From contig CM067350.1 in NCBI GenBank assembly GCA_034190875.2, forward strand, positions 23,751,368 to 23,815,367: a stretch of 64,000 nucleotides of DNA, read 5' to 3'. This document shows positions 53,482 to 64,000 of the stretch, piece after piece. A model generated the notes under the pieces. That model had not been told where the DNA came from, searched no databases, and saw only the letters and a program-made list of their open reading frames with translations. The position numbers and the translations under genes were made by a program. The DNA is from Urechis unicinctus (lineage: Eukaryota > Annelida > Polychaeta > Xenopneusta > Urechidae). Positions within the stretch are counted from its first letter, which is position 1. Each line of letters opens with the position of its first letter.

Positions 53482-54706
53482 ATGAAAGAGCTATTCGGAC
53501 TCATACGCGATGTGGTGGACTGCAAACTTTTTTACAACTATAATTTATCTGAAGATGTACACAACCTCAACCAGAATATATTTGAGGAATGCGATTCAAC
53601 CTTTAAAATTAACGGGAGTTATGGATTCTTATTACGCAACAAAGAAACAGACGAATTGCGCTATTTTCACTCGTCACCTCTACGGAATAACGACGATTTT
53701 GACAGGGCTATGCGTGAAATAACACAAACAGACTTGATCTACGCCCAGAATCAACGACCTGACTCGAGTGTGGAGGCAGTAACAAATTTGACCGTCTTTG
53801 TGAACCCAATCGAAGATCACGTGATCGGCTACCCACCACCTGTTACACCGGATCACCTGAAAACAAACAGAGCCATCAACTTGTTAGACCGAAAGAAAAG
53901 TAAGTGGCTATTAACTTACCGGAAGGCCGGTGCATACACACGCTTTATTGGGCTAAATGAAGTCCAGGTTCAGCGGAGAGTGACCAGGCGCGGGTATAAA
54001 CGACCATGGAAGTCGTAAACCCTGGGGGAGGTAAGCTGAGACAGGAAAAGGGTGCGCGAGGAATGCGAACGGAGAGAGCGCCAGAGGGGGGTTAAACACC
54101 AGAGAGGAAGAGGCTAATTACTTGCTATTAAAGACTCAATAGCACGATAATGAGGTGTTATATATCTTACCTGATGAATCTGTGGTATAATTACACAGTT
54201 GAGTGATGTGATTTACTGATCGTCGAATTCACGATGCGCTTCTATGGTCATTAGGTAACGGTTCGTGTCAAACGATTTGAGTCATTGTGAGTTGCGACCC
54301 CATAGCGATAAAGACTGGTGTATATCATTGTCAACCCTGGGTGTCGGTCAAGCGTGACCCTCAGTTATTGAACAATCTCTCGGGAGTGTATTCATTTGAC
54401 ATTCGTACATGAAGGTACTGACATACTCATATTATAACTCTAACAGCTGTACCGCGGATCCAGCTGCTACACATCAATATTAACGAAAGCGATTATCGGA
54501 AGGAAACACGCAAACATCAGGAGATATATGTGTTCTTCATCAAACTCTTACGTGATTTCAACTTGGAGTGGCGGGGTCGCTCTCCTATGGAGCAGAGATA
54601 CGATATTCTACTTACACCTGACCAACCCACTCACATTGCCTTCACTCCTCGCAATATACAGACACACGTGCGTTTTCCCCCAGTTTTTAAACTATTACGC
54701 CAATAA
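53482..54706 (+). CDS. Two-exon gene of unknown function (array unit A)
   Basis: Spliced model: 53482-53899 joined to 54447-54706, giving 225 residues. Exon 1 codes MKELFGLIRDVVDCKLFYNY, a central SYGFLLRNKETDELRYFHSS, VTNLTVFVNPIEDHVIG and NRAINLLDRKK, ending at donor AAAA|GTAAGT. The second exon follows CTAACAG and is open for 86 codons to TAA (HININESDYRKETRKHQEIY, WRGRSPMEQRYDILLTPDQP). Exon 1 ends with one base of a codon and exon 2 begins with two, so the frame holds. Without splicing, exon 1 reads on to 54018 (178 residues). An acceptor CGACAG just before 53464 would add six codons, so further 5' exons are possible. No signal peptide or membrane segment is seen. From memory, exon 1 resembles the start of multi-copy invertebrate proteins linked to B-family DNA polymerase (Maverick-like) elements, unverified. 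Codon use is plainly GC-richer than neighbours. Confidence 0.5.
54130..54370 (+). repeat. Array 3' block, copy in unit A
   Basis: It contains GGTATAATTACACA, TCGAATTCACGA.GCGCTTCT, CGTGTCAAACGATTT and ATCATTGTCAACCCTGGGTG, all repeated with changes at 56461-56600, 56997-57105 and 57285-57420. It lies in the intron of the two-exon model, and its divergence shows it is the oldest copy. Confidence 0.8.
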
Positions 54707-55687
54707 GCTGATATATAAATAACTTTGAAATATCGACGATTGAAATAATTATTCACGTAGCATTTTCTTTTGCAATTATTTTGTCGTAACTTACGATATG
54801 TGTTTAAGTCATGATTTACTCCTGCATATTCTTAGTCATAATCATATTTTTTATTATACCTGCCTGTCATAATATAATTTTATATCTCATATCCAGTACT
54901 AATTACCTCCACTTTGTATTCTTCTGCGTATTGAACATTGAATAACAGTTAATCACATGTCTCATCAATGTCATTAGTAATCACATATTATAACCTTTTA
55001 TCAATACCATATATTCTTAAACTTTTTGTTCTTTATACTTACCTCATGTTTCCATGTAAGTTGTACTTGACAATGACATTGTTAGTATTATACCATCCCA
55101 TATCAACTTGTATGTTAAGAAACTATCTTATTAGTTTTATACCCTTTGACTTGATTCTTGACTCCTTCACAAATTACATATTTTTCCAGTTTGTACATAT
55201 TTACTCCATTAAAATGATAAATGCATAACTTTCGAATGGCGACGATTGGATTTGTCTGTCCATGATGTTGTTGTTTTATTTAATTGTCATAATCTAAGGG
55301 TCATTTAATTTTTCTGTAATTGGAGATATGGTTTCTGTAAGGCTACCCTAATTAAGCATGTACCACAAGAAAAAGGAAATGTAACTAACCCAACAAATAT
55401 TATATGTGAATATAATAGTCTTTGTTTATTCACTATTTTCAGACAGCCATTTTTTTTTATTAAGATATTATGACCCTCAACATTACTATAACTAAGTACC
55501 GGATAGCGAGACTTGACGACGTGAGTTTTCACCTGATTTTATTGAAACTTTGTTGAAGAGATTAATAACTCGATCTTTGAACGGGTTAATGATGTTGAGA
55601 CATTTCTATTCATTTGTTTGGCATACGGCCTCTGTCAGTGAAATAGTATTTAATAGTTTGAAGCAAACTGGTAACAAATTCTTATTT
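54707..55687. other. Spacer between array units
   Basis: Very AT-rich. A hydrophobic 86-codon frame (54968-55228) and others here reflect T-rich sequence. No exon, acceptor or polyA signal of the canonical AATAAA type was placed immediately after the stop at 54706. Confidence 0.5.
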
Positions 55688-56234
55688 TGACTTTAGTTTG
55701 CACGTGAATGAAAATTAATACCATGGCGGTATTCAGTTTCTGATGAATGAAAATTACAGGAGACTTGTCATAATATACTGAATAAATTTTAATTCGAAGG
55801 AAGAGTTTTGTAACTCTCATTTGGAATTTAGCTTGCTGGTGAATGTAATTGTCAGAGTTTAGGGTGGAGTTATTGGTTACAAATAGCGGTTGGTGGGTTT
55901 ATTTGAAAATAGTTTTCATCTGAAATTATTTGTCAGAACTATGATTATGGTACACATATATAGACACCATGTTGTTTCCACTGATCCCAAAACATCGAAA
56001 TTTTGTACATGGAAGTATCCAGATCCGGTGACAAAAACTATTTCCAACCTGAATAAGGAAGAACAATGGGTATTACAAAATTTTAATACAAACAGTTTGA
56101 GAGTGTAGTAGATGCCACTGGCGAATGTCCAGGATTCATCTCGACCACTACCAACCGGATCAAGGTGATTTTGAAGGAGTATTCGTTTTAAACAGGATAC
56201 ATCGTGGTATAGATTCGTTGACGTTGTATATGTT
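55688..56234 (+). pseudogene. Array unit B, homologue of the unit A 5' region, with possible exon(s)
   Basis: A frame from ATG 55941 (second ATG 55947) runs to TAG at 56106: VHIYRHHVVSTDPK, then WKYPDPVTK and NLNKEEQWVLQNF. Its start matches unit A (EHIY..H), and EEQWVLQNF matches a frame of A reading DEQGSILQAF, so both descend from one coding or once-coding segment. Past the stop, two other frames stay open (FESVVDATGECPGF and MSRIHLDHYQPDQGDF), ending at a strong donor GTAAGT at 56235. The frame changes suggest decay or unrecognised short introns. The opposite strand has a 117-codon frame, judged a shadow. Function unknown. Confidence 0.35.
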
Positions 56235-56340
56235 GTAAGTATATATTTCTTTGTATGCAGACAACCCATTAAACCACACCTGACCTAGCGTGAGTGCAAG
56301 AAAGCTTAAGATTCTCTTGAACAGGTTTCTCTCTTTCTTA

Positions 56341-56440
56341 TTCTTAGAGATTAAAACAAAAAGATAATAATTTGTTTTGTTTGTAGGAAGAAGATGAAGA
56401 CTCGTTAATAAGTTAGAAATAGATATAAATAAATGTTATA
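56341..56440 (+). other. Terminal-exon-like module, copy 1
   Basis: A pyrimidine-rich tract TTTGTTTTGTTTGTAG gives a good acceptor at 56386. The exon GAAGAAGATGAAGACTCG runs to TAG at 56414-56416, and AATAAA follows at 56428-56433. Compared with copies 2 and 3 it lacks one G, so the frame differs. The coding end would read EEDEDSLIS. Confidence 0.45.
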
Positions 56441-56814
56441 CCGGTGTTTGTGTTATTAATCGGACTTCACGACGCGCTTCTATCGTAATTAGATAACGTC
56501 TCGTGTCAAACGATTTTATAAATTAATCCTTGTGAGCTGCGGGGTGAAAGTGCTTAAGATTACTCAAGCGTGTATCATTGTCAACTCTGGGTGTCGGTCG
56601 ATATCCCAATCTCCTCAGAAATTACACGATCATTTTGCTGAACTTTGCGCGAAAACGCGACAACAACAAAAAACCAACACTTTTACTCATTGACTTTTGT
56701 CTTCTGTCAATGACTTAACAGTTAAGTAATACCTCATGTCAACGACCGGTTAACATATTAGGGGTGTTATAGATATAAACACGAGATGGTGAACAGGTTT
56801 TTTCGGGGTTTTTT

Positions 56815-56920
56815 CTTACTCTTAGAGATTAAAACAAAAAGATAATAATTTGTTTTGTTTGTAGGAAGAGTATGGAAGACTCGTTAATTAGTTAGACATA
56901 GATATAAATAAATGTTATAC
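56815..56920 (+). other. Terminal-exon-like module, copy 2
   Basis: Same layout as copy 1: acceptor TTTGTAG ending 56864, stop in frame (KSMEDSLIS or, one frame over, EEYGRLVN), AATAAA at 56907-56912. It is preceded by AACAGGTTTTTTCGGGG, matching AACAGGTTTCTCTC before copy 1. Confidence 0.45.
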
Positions 56921-57112
56921 TGGTGTTTGTGTTATTAATCGGACTTGACGAATATGTGGTATAATTACAAAAGTTGGTAATGTTATTTACTTATGGTCGA
57001 ATTCACGACGCGCTTCTATCGTAATTAGATAACGTCTCGTGTCAAACGATTTGATAAATTAGTCATTGTGAGTTGCGTCCCCTAAGCGATGAAGATTACT
57101 CAAGCGTATATC

Positions 57113-57210
57113 TTAGAGATTAAAACAAAAAGAAAATAATTTGTTTTGTTTGTAGGAAGAAGATGGAAGACTCGTTAATTAGTTAGAAATATATATCAAT
57201 AAATGTTATA
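57113..57210 (+). other. Terminal-exon-like module, copy 3
   Basis: Acceptor TTTGTAG ends at 57155, the exon reads KKMEDSLIS or EEDGRLVN by frame, and AATAAA lies at 57198-57203. Confidence 0.45.
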
Positions 57211-59098
57211 CTGTTGTTTGTGTTATTAATCGGACTTGACGAATCTCTGGTATAATTACACAAGTTGGTAATGTGATTTACTTATTGTCGAATTCACGAC
57301 GCGCTTCTATCGTAATTAGATAACGTCTCGTGTCAAACGATTTTATAAATTAATCCTTGTGAGCTGCGGGGTGAAAGTGCTTAAGATTACTCAAGCGTAT
57401 ATCATTGTCAACTCTGGGTGTCGGTTGATTTCCCAATCTCCTCAGAAATTACACGATCATTTTGCTGAACTTGCGCGAAAATGCGACAACAACAAACAAC
57501 CAACCCTTTTACTCATTGACTTTCGTCTTCTGTCAATGACTTAACAGTTAAGTAATACCTCATGTCAATGACCGGTTAACATATTAGGGGACCAATCTTT
57601 TGTCCCTAACAATTAACACAACACCGTCGGCACATTGTACCGTCTGCGGTCCATGTTTTGTACTCACTATCAGCAAAATGGAGAAAACGGAGGAAAAGAA
57701 GGATTGAGGTGATTTTATAGTAGCTGTAGTCACCGATATGATGTGCAGCCGTGAAAATCACTGGCCAGGTATGTGTTGTTGTACTAAGCCCGTCTTTTTA
57801 TGTTATCGTGATACTAGCACCAGTAAAGCTGAAAAGGGTCTTCATGATGAGGAGCCCAGACAATCCATTATAGTAGCGGTATGTCATCCTAGGATACTCT
57901 GACATCTATACCGACGATGGGATTTATCTGAGGGACAATCAAATAGGAAACGGATTTTGATCATAACGTCAGGCCCGATCACTATAACCTATCAAGCAAT
58001 GCATGTGTGCACACATGAGGTAATTTGCTTTTAATTCATAGTGCTTCAAGTCATGTTTTCCGGGGCTCAGTTGTTCTTATCTGGGCTACATGTATTCAAT
58101 CAAAGTGCTATGGCATAATGTTTAGCTGCGCCCTCTTTAAATCCACATGATTGAGGGTCGGATCCAAAGGTTAGATAAGATTATCAGGATCATCTATGAT
58201 CCTTTCTCTGGCAGGAGATGCATCATCGACGCGTTACTTCCGCGTCATGGAAATTGACGTTTATCTCTGAAATTACGTTTTATTACTCATTAGTCCATTT
58301 CTTAAATACGCCGATAGTGTGAAACAGCGAGAGTCATTCGACACGTTTTTGTACGCGCTAAGAGTCGTGCTGACACTTGCGGTAAGTGAATCTGATTGAT
58401 GTCGTAGCCGAATGCAGTGTCGGCAAATAAACAATCTCTCATCTGTGCCAGTGTTCTCTGTAAAGTAAGAAGTCTGAGAAGCAGATAATTAGAATGAAAA
58501 TTGTTTTTCATAACGTTATGACCGATTAGCGTTACGTACAATGGATCATCTTTCCATAAAGTGATTAGACTTTTATATGTATCATAGTGTTTAATAAATT
58601 GTGTGCTACAGCCCCATCACCTTTGCTTGTTATATCATGGAGGCGGAAAAAACAGCTCAATTTATTACGAATAATTAATCAAATGGATCCATCATATGAC
58701 AACTTGATTCGTATTTGATTTTATAATGTTAATTGTCAGTATTTGGCTTAATAAACTAAATTTCTCATACATATCGATAATAAAAAGCATTTACCCTATC
58801 CCAGTAGCAACATATGCAAAGGGGATAAAGAACATACACAGCCTTCCAATATCTTCTTAACTCGGCAGTTAACTTGCCAAGAAATTCCACTCGCATCCAT
58901 TGGATGATTGGATCATTGTTGCGTGATTGATGACAGAGGGTCACATGCATGAACAATATGATCACCTCCATCACATACTGTCAATATTGATCTTTCTGAT
59001 TTTGTGTTGCCTTAATTAATGTTTCTGATTTTGAGTTGCCTCATATTTAATTATAGCTGGTAACTCACATGGCATACATACATTGTACCGCACAATAA

Positions 59099-59383
59099 AT
59101 GAAGGATTGCCATTCAATTAAGCACATGGGGAATAGAGTTCCTCGAGGTGAATATGTACCCAGGAACCACATCACATCTGCAATGTATCGAGGATTGGAG
59201 TCAAATAAAGTGACGGCACTGCAAATATCCTTGGGAGGGATATTCTCTTATTTGAAAGAAGAGACAATTGTGTCGAGTCGCCCACCACTGATGGGAGTTA
59301 AACAATCATATTCAATTTTGCATCTACAAACCAGTTACCACACATCTGTAGAACGGGATGTGTACAATAACTTCGTAAATTAG
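59099..59383 (+). CDS. Weak open frame in duplicate copy 2
   Basis: It has 94 codons from ATG (MKDCHSIKHMGNRVPRGEYV) to TAG, ending ERDVYNNFVN. In copy 1 (from 4478) the same frame has a stop at codon 13 and another at the position of SYSILH, with a 3-base length difference between. Either copy 1 has decayed or the frame is chance; the latter seems likelier. No family is recognised. Confidence 0.15.
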   Translation: MKDCHSIKHMGNRVPRGEYVPRNHITSAMYRGLESNKVTALQISLGGIFSYLKEETIVSSRPPLMGVKQSYSILHLQTSYHTSVERDVYNNFVN

Positions 59384-60747
59384 TTAGCTGATATCATTTA
59401 GAGGTATGAACAATGAGCTTAGTTACTTATATTAACATCCTCGCGCTTAGTTGTTTGCAATTCATCAACATCATCAGAAAATAACGCAGTATCAAACAAT
59501 TAATATTTGGTCATTAGCTTTGAATCGATGTACCATTGACTATCAACAGTTGTACGGTTTCTTGTTACATGCAGTGGCAGCTTTGTTATTAGGAGAATTT
59601 ATCGTACAATTGTGATCTGGGTAGCACCCATGAATGAACATTGAGATGCACCACTGACTGCTGCTGTATCACGCTGGTATGATTCCAGTTCAAGGTACCA
59701 CAGGCGCTATCAGTCATCGCCAGCAGGGTTGAAACGAGGTCTACGTTGGCTTTGTCAGTTTCCTATAATCAGCCGCGTTGTACACACTGAGTTAATGAAT
59801 GTAAATATCTAAACAAATAACATTGAGCTCAATGCCTTTCACTATAGATAACTTGCTTCATTCCTCGTTGTGATCCATGATGATAATGGCTAATATTCGC
59901 ATTATTGCTCTATTCCTTCCATGTCAATGTCTCAAATTTGTGTTAATTAACGACATGAGCTATTAGACGACTCATAGACAGAAGTGTTCTCACCAAACTA
60001 ATCATAGCCATTACAACGTGTTGGTGTATATCATGGTAACGGAATGTCAGCCCTTGATATAATGTCTAAAGATACGACCCTGCATAGCATTCGCACCTCT
60101 AAATGGAAACTATGTATGGAACATATCCGTGTCCCTTGCCACGTTTCCAACTCCATATAATGCAACGATGTATATGATATTGTCATTATCGTCTTCGCAT
60201 GCAATAGAGGCAATTCACCTCACATAATACCCCATGGACACCGAATTTACTTATAGCATTTTTCAATTGTACACACTCTTACATAACAGCGCGCACTGTG
60301 TTTTGATTCAGGATCATTCAAAGAGAGTCCAATGGCGGTCAAATATTACAGTTAGTACACAAGTAAAAAAAAAGAATAGATATGATTTGACTGAAAACAT
60401 TCACTTACAAAGATAGGTACACTTCAATGGCATCTAAAATGAAGGTCCTTATTAGAGTATATATTTGTTAGCTATTTAGGCTGCTGTTAAAGTTTAGGGC
60501 TGACAAATAAGCAATTGCAAATAAGAGTCTTACAATTTACACTTTGTAAAAGACACTCAAAGCAGATTTCCATGTTATTCAAAGGGGCATAGAAGAAGGA
60601 ATACAGTATCAATTATAACGTATTATTATAATCAGCAGAGTGTGATGTACAGATGGCATGGCTAACGAACGCTCGCGTGCTGCACTGACCCGGCAACACA
60701 TCATTTGCCTAATGAGCAATATGCGTGAAGTTGGTGCTGTCAGGCAA

Positions 60748-61103
60748 CAGTTTTAACGAGAAGTGACAGATGCTGGTCACATAACGCCTTACACTGTAAG
60801 CTGCATCAACAAACGACAGGTAATGAGCGTCACGCAGCCAAGCTATCGTAGAGACTCTCAGTTCACTTATTACCCTTCCTTTCTGACATAAACTAAACGT
60901 AAGTATACCAAGGAGATAAAGCATATTCTATTTTACAAGTATATTCATTATTGTAAAAGAAAACTTACTTTTGTCAATAGGCACCTCGAAATACACGTGG
61001 CAATATACGTTGATGCCTTCATGACAAAATGGCAAATACAATGCTGGTCTGTCGCGATTTGTGTCGGATCAACATTATTATTTAAGCTGCCAATGTTGGC
61101 TAA
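60748..61103. other. Segment present only in duplicate copy 2
   Basis: Copy 1 passes from GTCAGGCAA to AAACATTGGTTAAG near 6089 with nothing between, while copy 2 has about 355 bases. It encloses the start of a 72-codon frame (60997-61215). No terminal inverted repeats or target-site duplication were identified, so insertion here or deletion in copy 1 are both open. Confidence 0.75.
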
Positions 61104-61751
61104 AACATTGGTTAAGTTGGAATTACGTGTGTATTTTCTTAATAATGTTCTTGTGCAATTGGCAAAGTCGTTTATCGTTAAGATAACCAACTCAATATCT
61201 GAAATGCAGATTTAAACTATATTGTCTTCACATAAAACGTCAAACGGATTAATGGCACAGTCATTTCACTCATCACGAGTGGCACTTTACGGTCTATCCG
61301 GTTATTGTTAAATTGTAGCCGATAACAGAGCTGTGCAACATTCTAAGAAGTAGTTGGCGAATTTGGACTTAATGCGTATTGTTAGCTACTAATATCTATA
61401 TGAGTTTACTAAAAAGCGGCAACGTCGTTAAATGTTCTTTATTTCACTAGCACAAAATTCTGAATTATGTTGTGAAATATCGTTTTACCAGAAGCAGCTC
61501 CAACGAGGTCTGTGAAGTAGTGTGGCACCATTTTAGAGCTACCGTATGGGTACGCTGGGTAATGGTGAAGGCTTAAGTTGAATATCACATCGGACGACTA
61601 TTGTCTAGCCCAACAATAACCCACTAGTAATCATTATGTTTTGAGACTGACGGGTAAACGTTGCCCTCGTGATCACAAATTGGCCAGATTTGAATATCCA
61701 TAAGCAGAAAGAGTTCGTTATGCATCACGAACAGTATGATAACTTGCAAAT

Positions 61752-62652
61752 TCATTGATGCCCCTGTTTCAATTAAGTTGCTTGGCTTACAGCTTTCCTG
61801 TATATTCGCTCTTGCTGTGTTAAAGCACTATAAAAAACACCGCATATCATTTGCCATTGCTTATTTCTGTCTATATAGTCTCAACTAAGACCTCTGATGA
61901 AGGTAATTATTGGCATGAATGATATGGTAATAAAAAGGGGCAATGTTGTTATCGAATTTATCTAGGACATTTTACTATTATGATTGATAACTTTTCTTGA
62001 AAGGGAAAGTTGTAGCTTAAGAGTTACCTTCTAAGCAATCATGTAGGTAATTCAAGTCAGTATTTAGCTACCAGCAAGAGCGTTAACTAGCAGATTGCTT
62101 AAATTTCATTCTAGAAATAAACAATTTCACAAAAACACCACTGATCTGATATAAGTGGTCTGCGTGACAACGAAGGGGAATTTTGTTGCTGTATAGCAAT
62201 ATGACAGTTGTGTTCAATTCGCTTTACTGCTGTCCTGGTCGGCCATCCCTAAATGAACGAAGACAATTTACCCATTCGTTCGATTTTACGCATGTTGACG
62301 ACAGATACGGCTAATTTTGCGGTTAGAGTAAATGTGTGCTGGCCTGCCAAACAAGTAAAGAAGCACAACTGATATACAATTCCAAACGCGTTATTCGTAG
62401 ATCAATAGGGGCATGTAGTGCAAGTTTGAATAAAATTAGAATTATTGTACATCTTACAGATCTTGCGCAGACGTGGTTCAATGATTGTAGATGGAACCTG
62501 GAATGTTCTATCTTTGGAGTATATGTTAAGAAAAGCCGAAATAGACTGGCAGTCTGCTGCTTATTGAAGAGTGATTATATCGGTTGTATCGGGTAAACGA
62601 GGCCACTGTGTGACGTCAAATTCTCGTGCATCGCGTTTCTACCATATCTAAA
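61752..62652. other. Segment of about 900 bases present only in duplicate copy 2
   Basis: In copy 1 GATAACTTGCCAATT joins GCCTCGTGTAAACACC directly near 6750. Copy 2 has about 900 bases between them. Inside, a frame open from 62327 to 62596 (no ATG at its start; preceded by GCGGTTAG, a possible acceptor) reads ACQTSKEAQLIYNSKRVIRR and QTWFNDCRWNLEC with eight cysteines. It may be an exon or chance. No element termini were recognised. Confidence 0.6.
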
Positions 62653-64000
62653 GCCTCGTGTAAACACCAGATATAAATATATAAGATGCATGCAAAATCT
62701 TGCATCGTAAACTTGAACCCTTACATTGCTTGAATTGGGATTATGATTCATATACGCGATGCGGGAAGATTACTGGCTGAGATGATATGATATCTTATCG
62801 CATCTCCTTTGAAACCTGGTACAGTAAGTTATAGTTAAATTAATCCGTTGAGAATGGGACTATGTTTATGTTTATCCCAATACCATATCAAAATCTTACG
62901 CACATATACTCAATGTGAAACATATTAGTCCCCTCCCAATTGTGGTATGACCCATTAGCAAGCACAAAGGTCATTGAAACATACATCACCCCACCCCGAC
63001 TCCCAATTCTATCACCCCCACCCCCTTTCATCTCCCATTCGTCTTCGCTAGAATCGGTGATATGGTAAGTGAAAATAATGCGGGGATATGATGCTATAGT
63101 ATTATGTCACGCCCCCTTGTCCTCTCACAGACTCACCATAGAGGAATGCCTTATCGTCTGTCTATTGAAACCATTACAATGCAGTAGATGTGCTAGGCGA
63201 GTGATGGGCTCTTTTTCAGCATAGCTAAATATTAATCAACGTATTCCTAGAAGTGAGTGCATCACACACGTGAGCATTCTGGAGCCTCAATCAGCACACT
63301 GGACAAATATTATCATAAAAATCGCTGGGGGAATAATGTGTTTAGTCATTGGGCAGACACGTATTATACAAATCTGCTGCCAACTAAATATATGCCAACA
63401 TTTATGACATTACTCTTCAATAATATTATGACACATTAATAACATATAACCTTCCTCTTGCTCAGACAACATTGTGACGATGGCAGTCACGAGAGGAAGG
63501 TAAGGGGTGATCAGCCCAACAACCTGCACTTCCCACTCATCTCGATCTGTACCTTCCAGCTTGATTGTTTGCACGTGTTAGTGTGTACCAATTAGAATTA
63601 TTTACAAACGGGTTCAGCTCGGTGGTTGTACAGATATGTTGCTGTACGAGTGTGTATTAATGCAGTTGTCTCCTCAACCACGATGGAATCGTGCACATGT
63701 GTGGAGAAGTGAGCTCAGCAAGTTTCGACAGTCCTAAGCTGTGTGATTTTTCAATTGTAGTGGAAGGTAATTGGAAAAGCAGGGAGATTCTCCATCCTGA
63801 TCAGATGAATCGCTAGATAGAGTAGGATCGGATATTAAATTGTTGTAGAGCGATTACGGATATTCTGTGTCAATGTGTTTCTGTCAGACAGCTTGAAGCC
63901 TCTTAAGAATGCATATCTCGCAAAAAAAGTGCAAATCTAAGCAGCAGCAATTTTCATTGTATCCAAAGCTTGCGCAGGGTAACTGCTTTGGTGAATTACA

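Larger units (their letters stand above)
56300..57594 (+). repeat. Triplicated 3' array (three units)
   Basis: Unit 1 is about 56300-56765, unit 2 about 56795-57112 and unit 3 57113-57594. Units 1 and 3 are full, running from the terminal-exon module through CACGACGCGCTTCTATCG to ACCGGTTAACATATTAGGGG. Unit 2 stops at CAAGCGTATATC and joins straight to TTAGAGATTAAAAC of unit 3. Near-identity of units implies recent duplication or conversion. A 61-codon frame in unit 3 (57359-57544) is broken in unit 1 by a one-base difference. Confidence 0.88.
57595..64000. repeat. Large direct duplicate, copy 2 (continues past window)
   Basis: It is the partner of 3003-8041, collinear throughout. Blocks found only here include 58594-58634, 60240-60310, 60748-61103, 61752-62652 and 63895-63965. 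Its left edge falls directly at the end of the triplicated array. It runs to the last base of the window, so the true length is unknown. Confidence 0.9.

Noticed and set aside
55916..56269. 117-codon minus-strand frame opposite array unit B
   Set aside because: The plus strand has homology to unit A in start position and residues, and the antisense frame has none.
56300..57594. CRISPR-like array
   Set aside because: Units are hundreds of bases long with no short regular repeats and unique spacers, in a eukaryotic setting.

Overview
This window looks like nuclear DNA of an invertebrate animal. It is AT-rich by eye, full of long TA arrays, old dispersed repeats and a dead non-LTR reverse transcriptase. 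Its few recognisable genes are split by short introns with GT...AG borders. No bacterial operon, rRNA or tRNA is visible. The species cannot be named from this sequence.

Left end (1-1655, minus strand): the clearest gene is a secreted C-type lectin. Exon 1 encodes a signal peptide and a long coiled-coil stalk. Two shorter exons downstream (268-456 and 1-111) encode the first two thirds of a C-type lectin-like domain (CTLD). Exon phases agree throughout, and the gene runs off the left edge.

3003-8041 and 57595-64000 are two direct, highly similar copies of one block of about 5-6.4 kb, about 54.6 kb apart. The second copy carries extra segments and runs off the right edge. Neither copy holds a convincing gene.

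8-52 kb is gene-poor. It holds five TA arrays, a decayed CR1/Jockey-type reverse transcriptase (24620-25440), a GC-rich interspersed repeat with a CACT tail (30543-30966), and several pairs or triplets of old diverged repeats. A duplicated small open frame with a possible signal peptide (41027 broken, 42027 intact) and a Cys-rich open stretch at 44.2 kb are the only other possible coding items.

52.3-57.6 kb is a compact array of related units. It contains a good two-exon gene model (53482-54706), a diverged homologous 5' region (55688-56234), and three tandem copies of what looks like a terminal exon with acceptor, stop and AATAAA. The array ends at the border of the second large duplicate. 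This array is the best candidate for an undescribed, fast-changing gene family; no function can be assigned from sequence alone.
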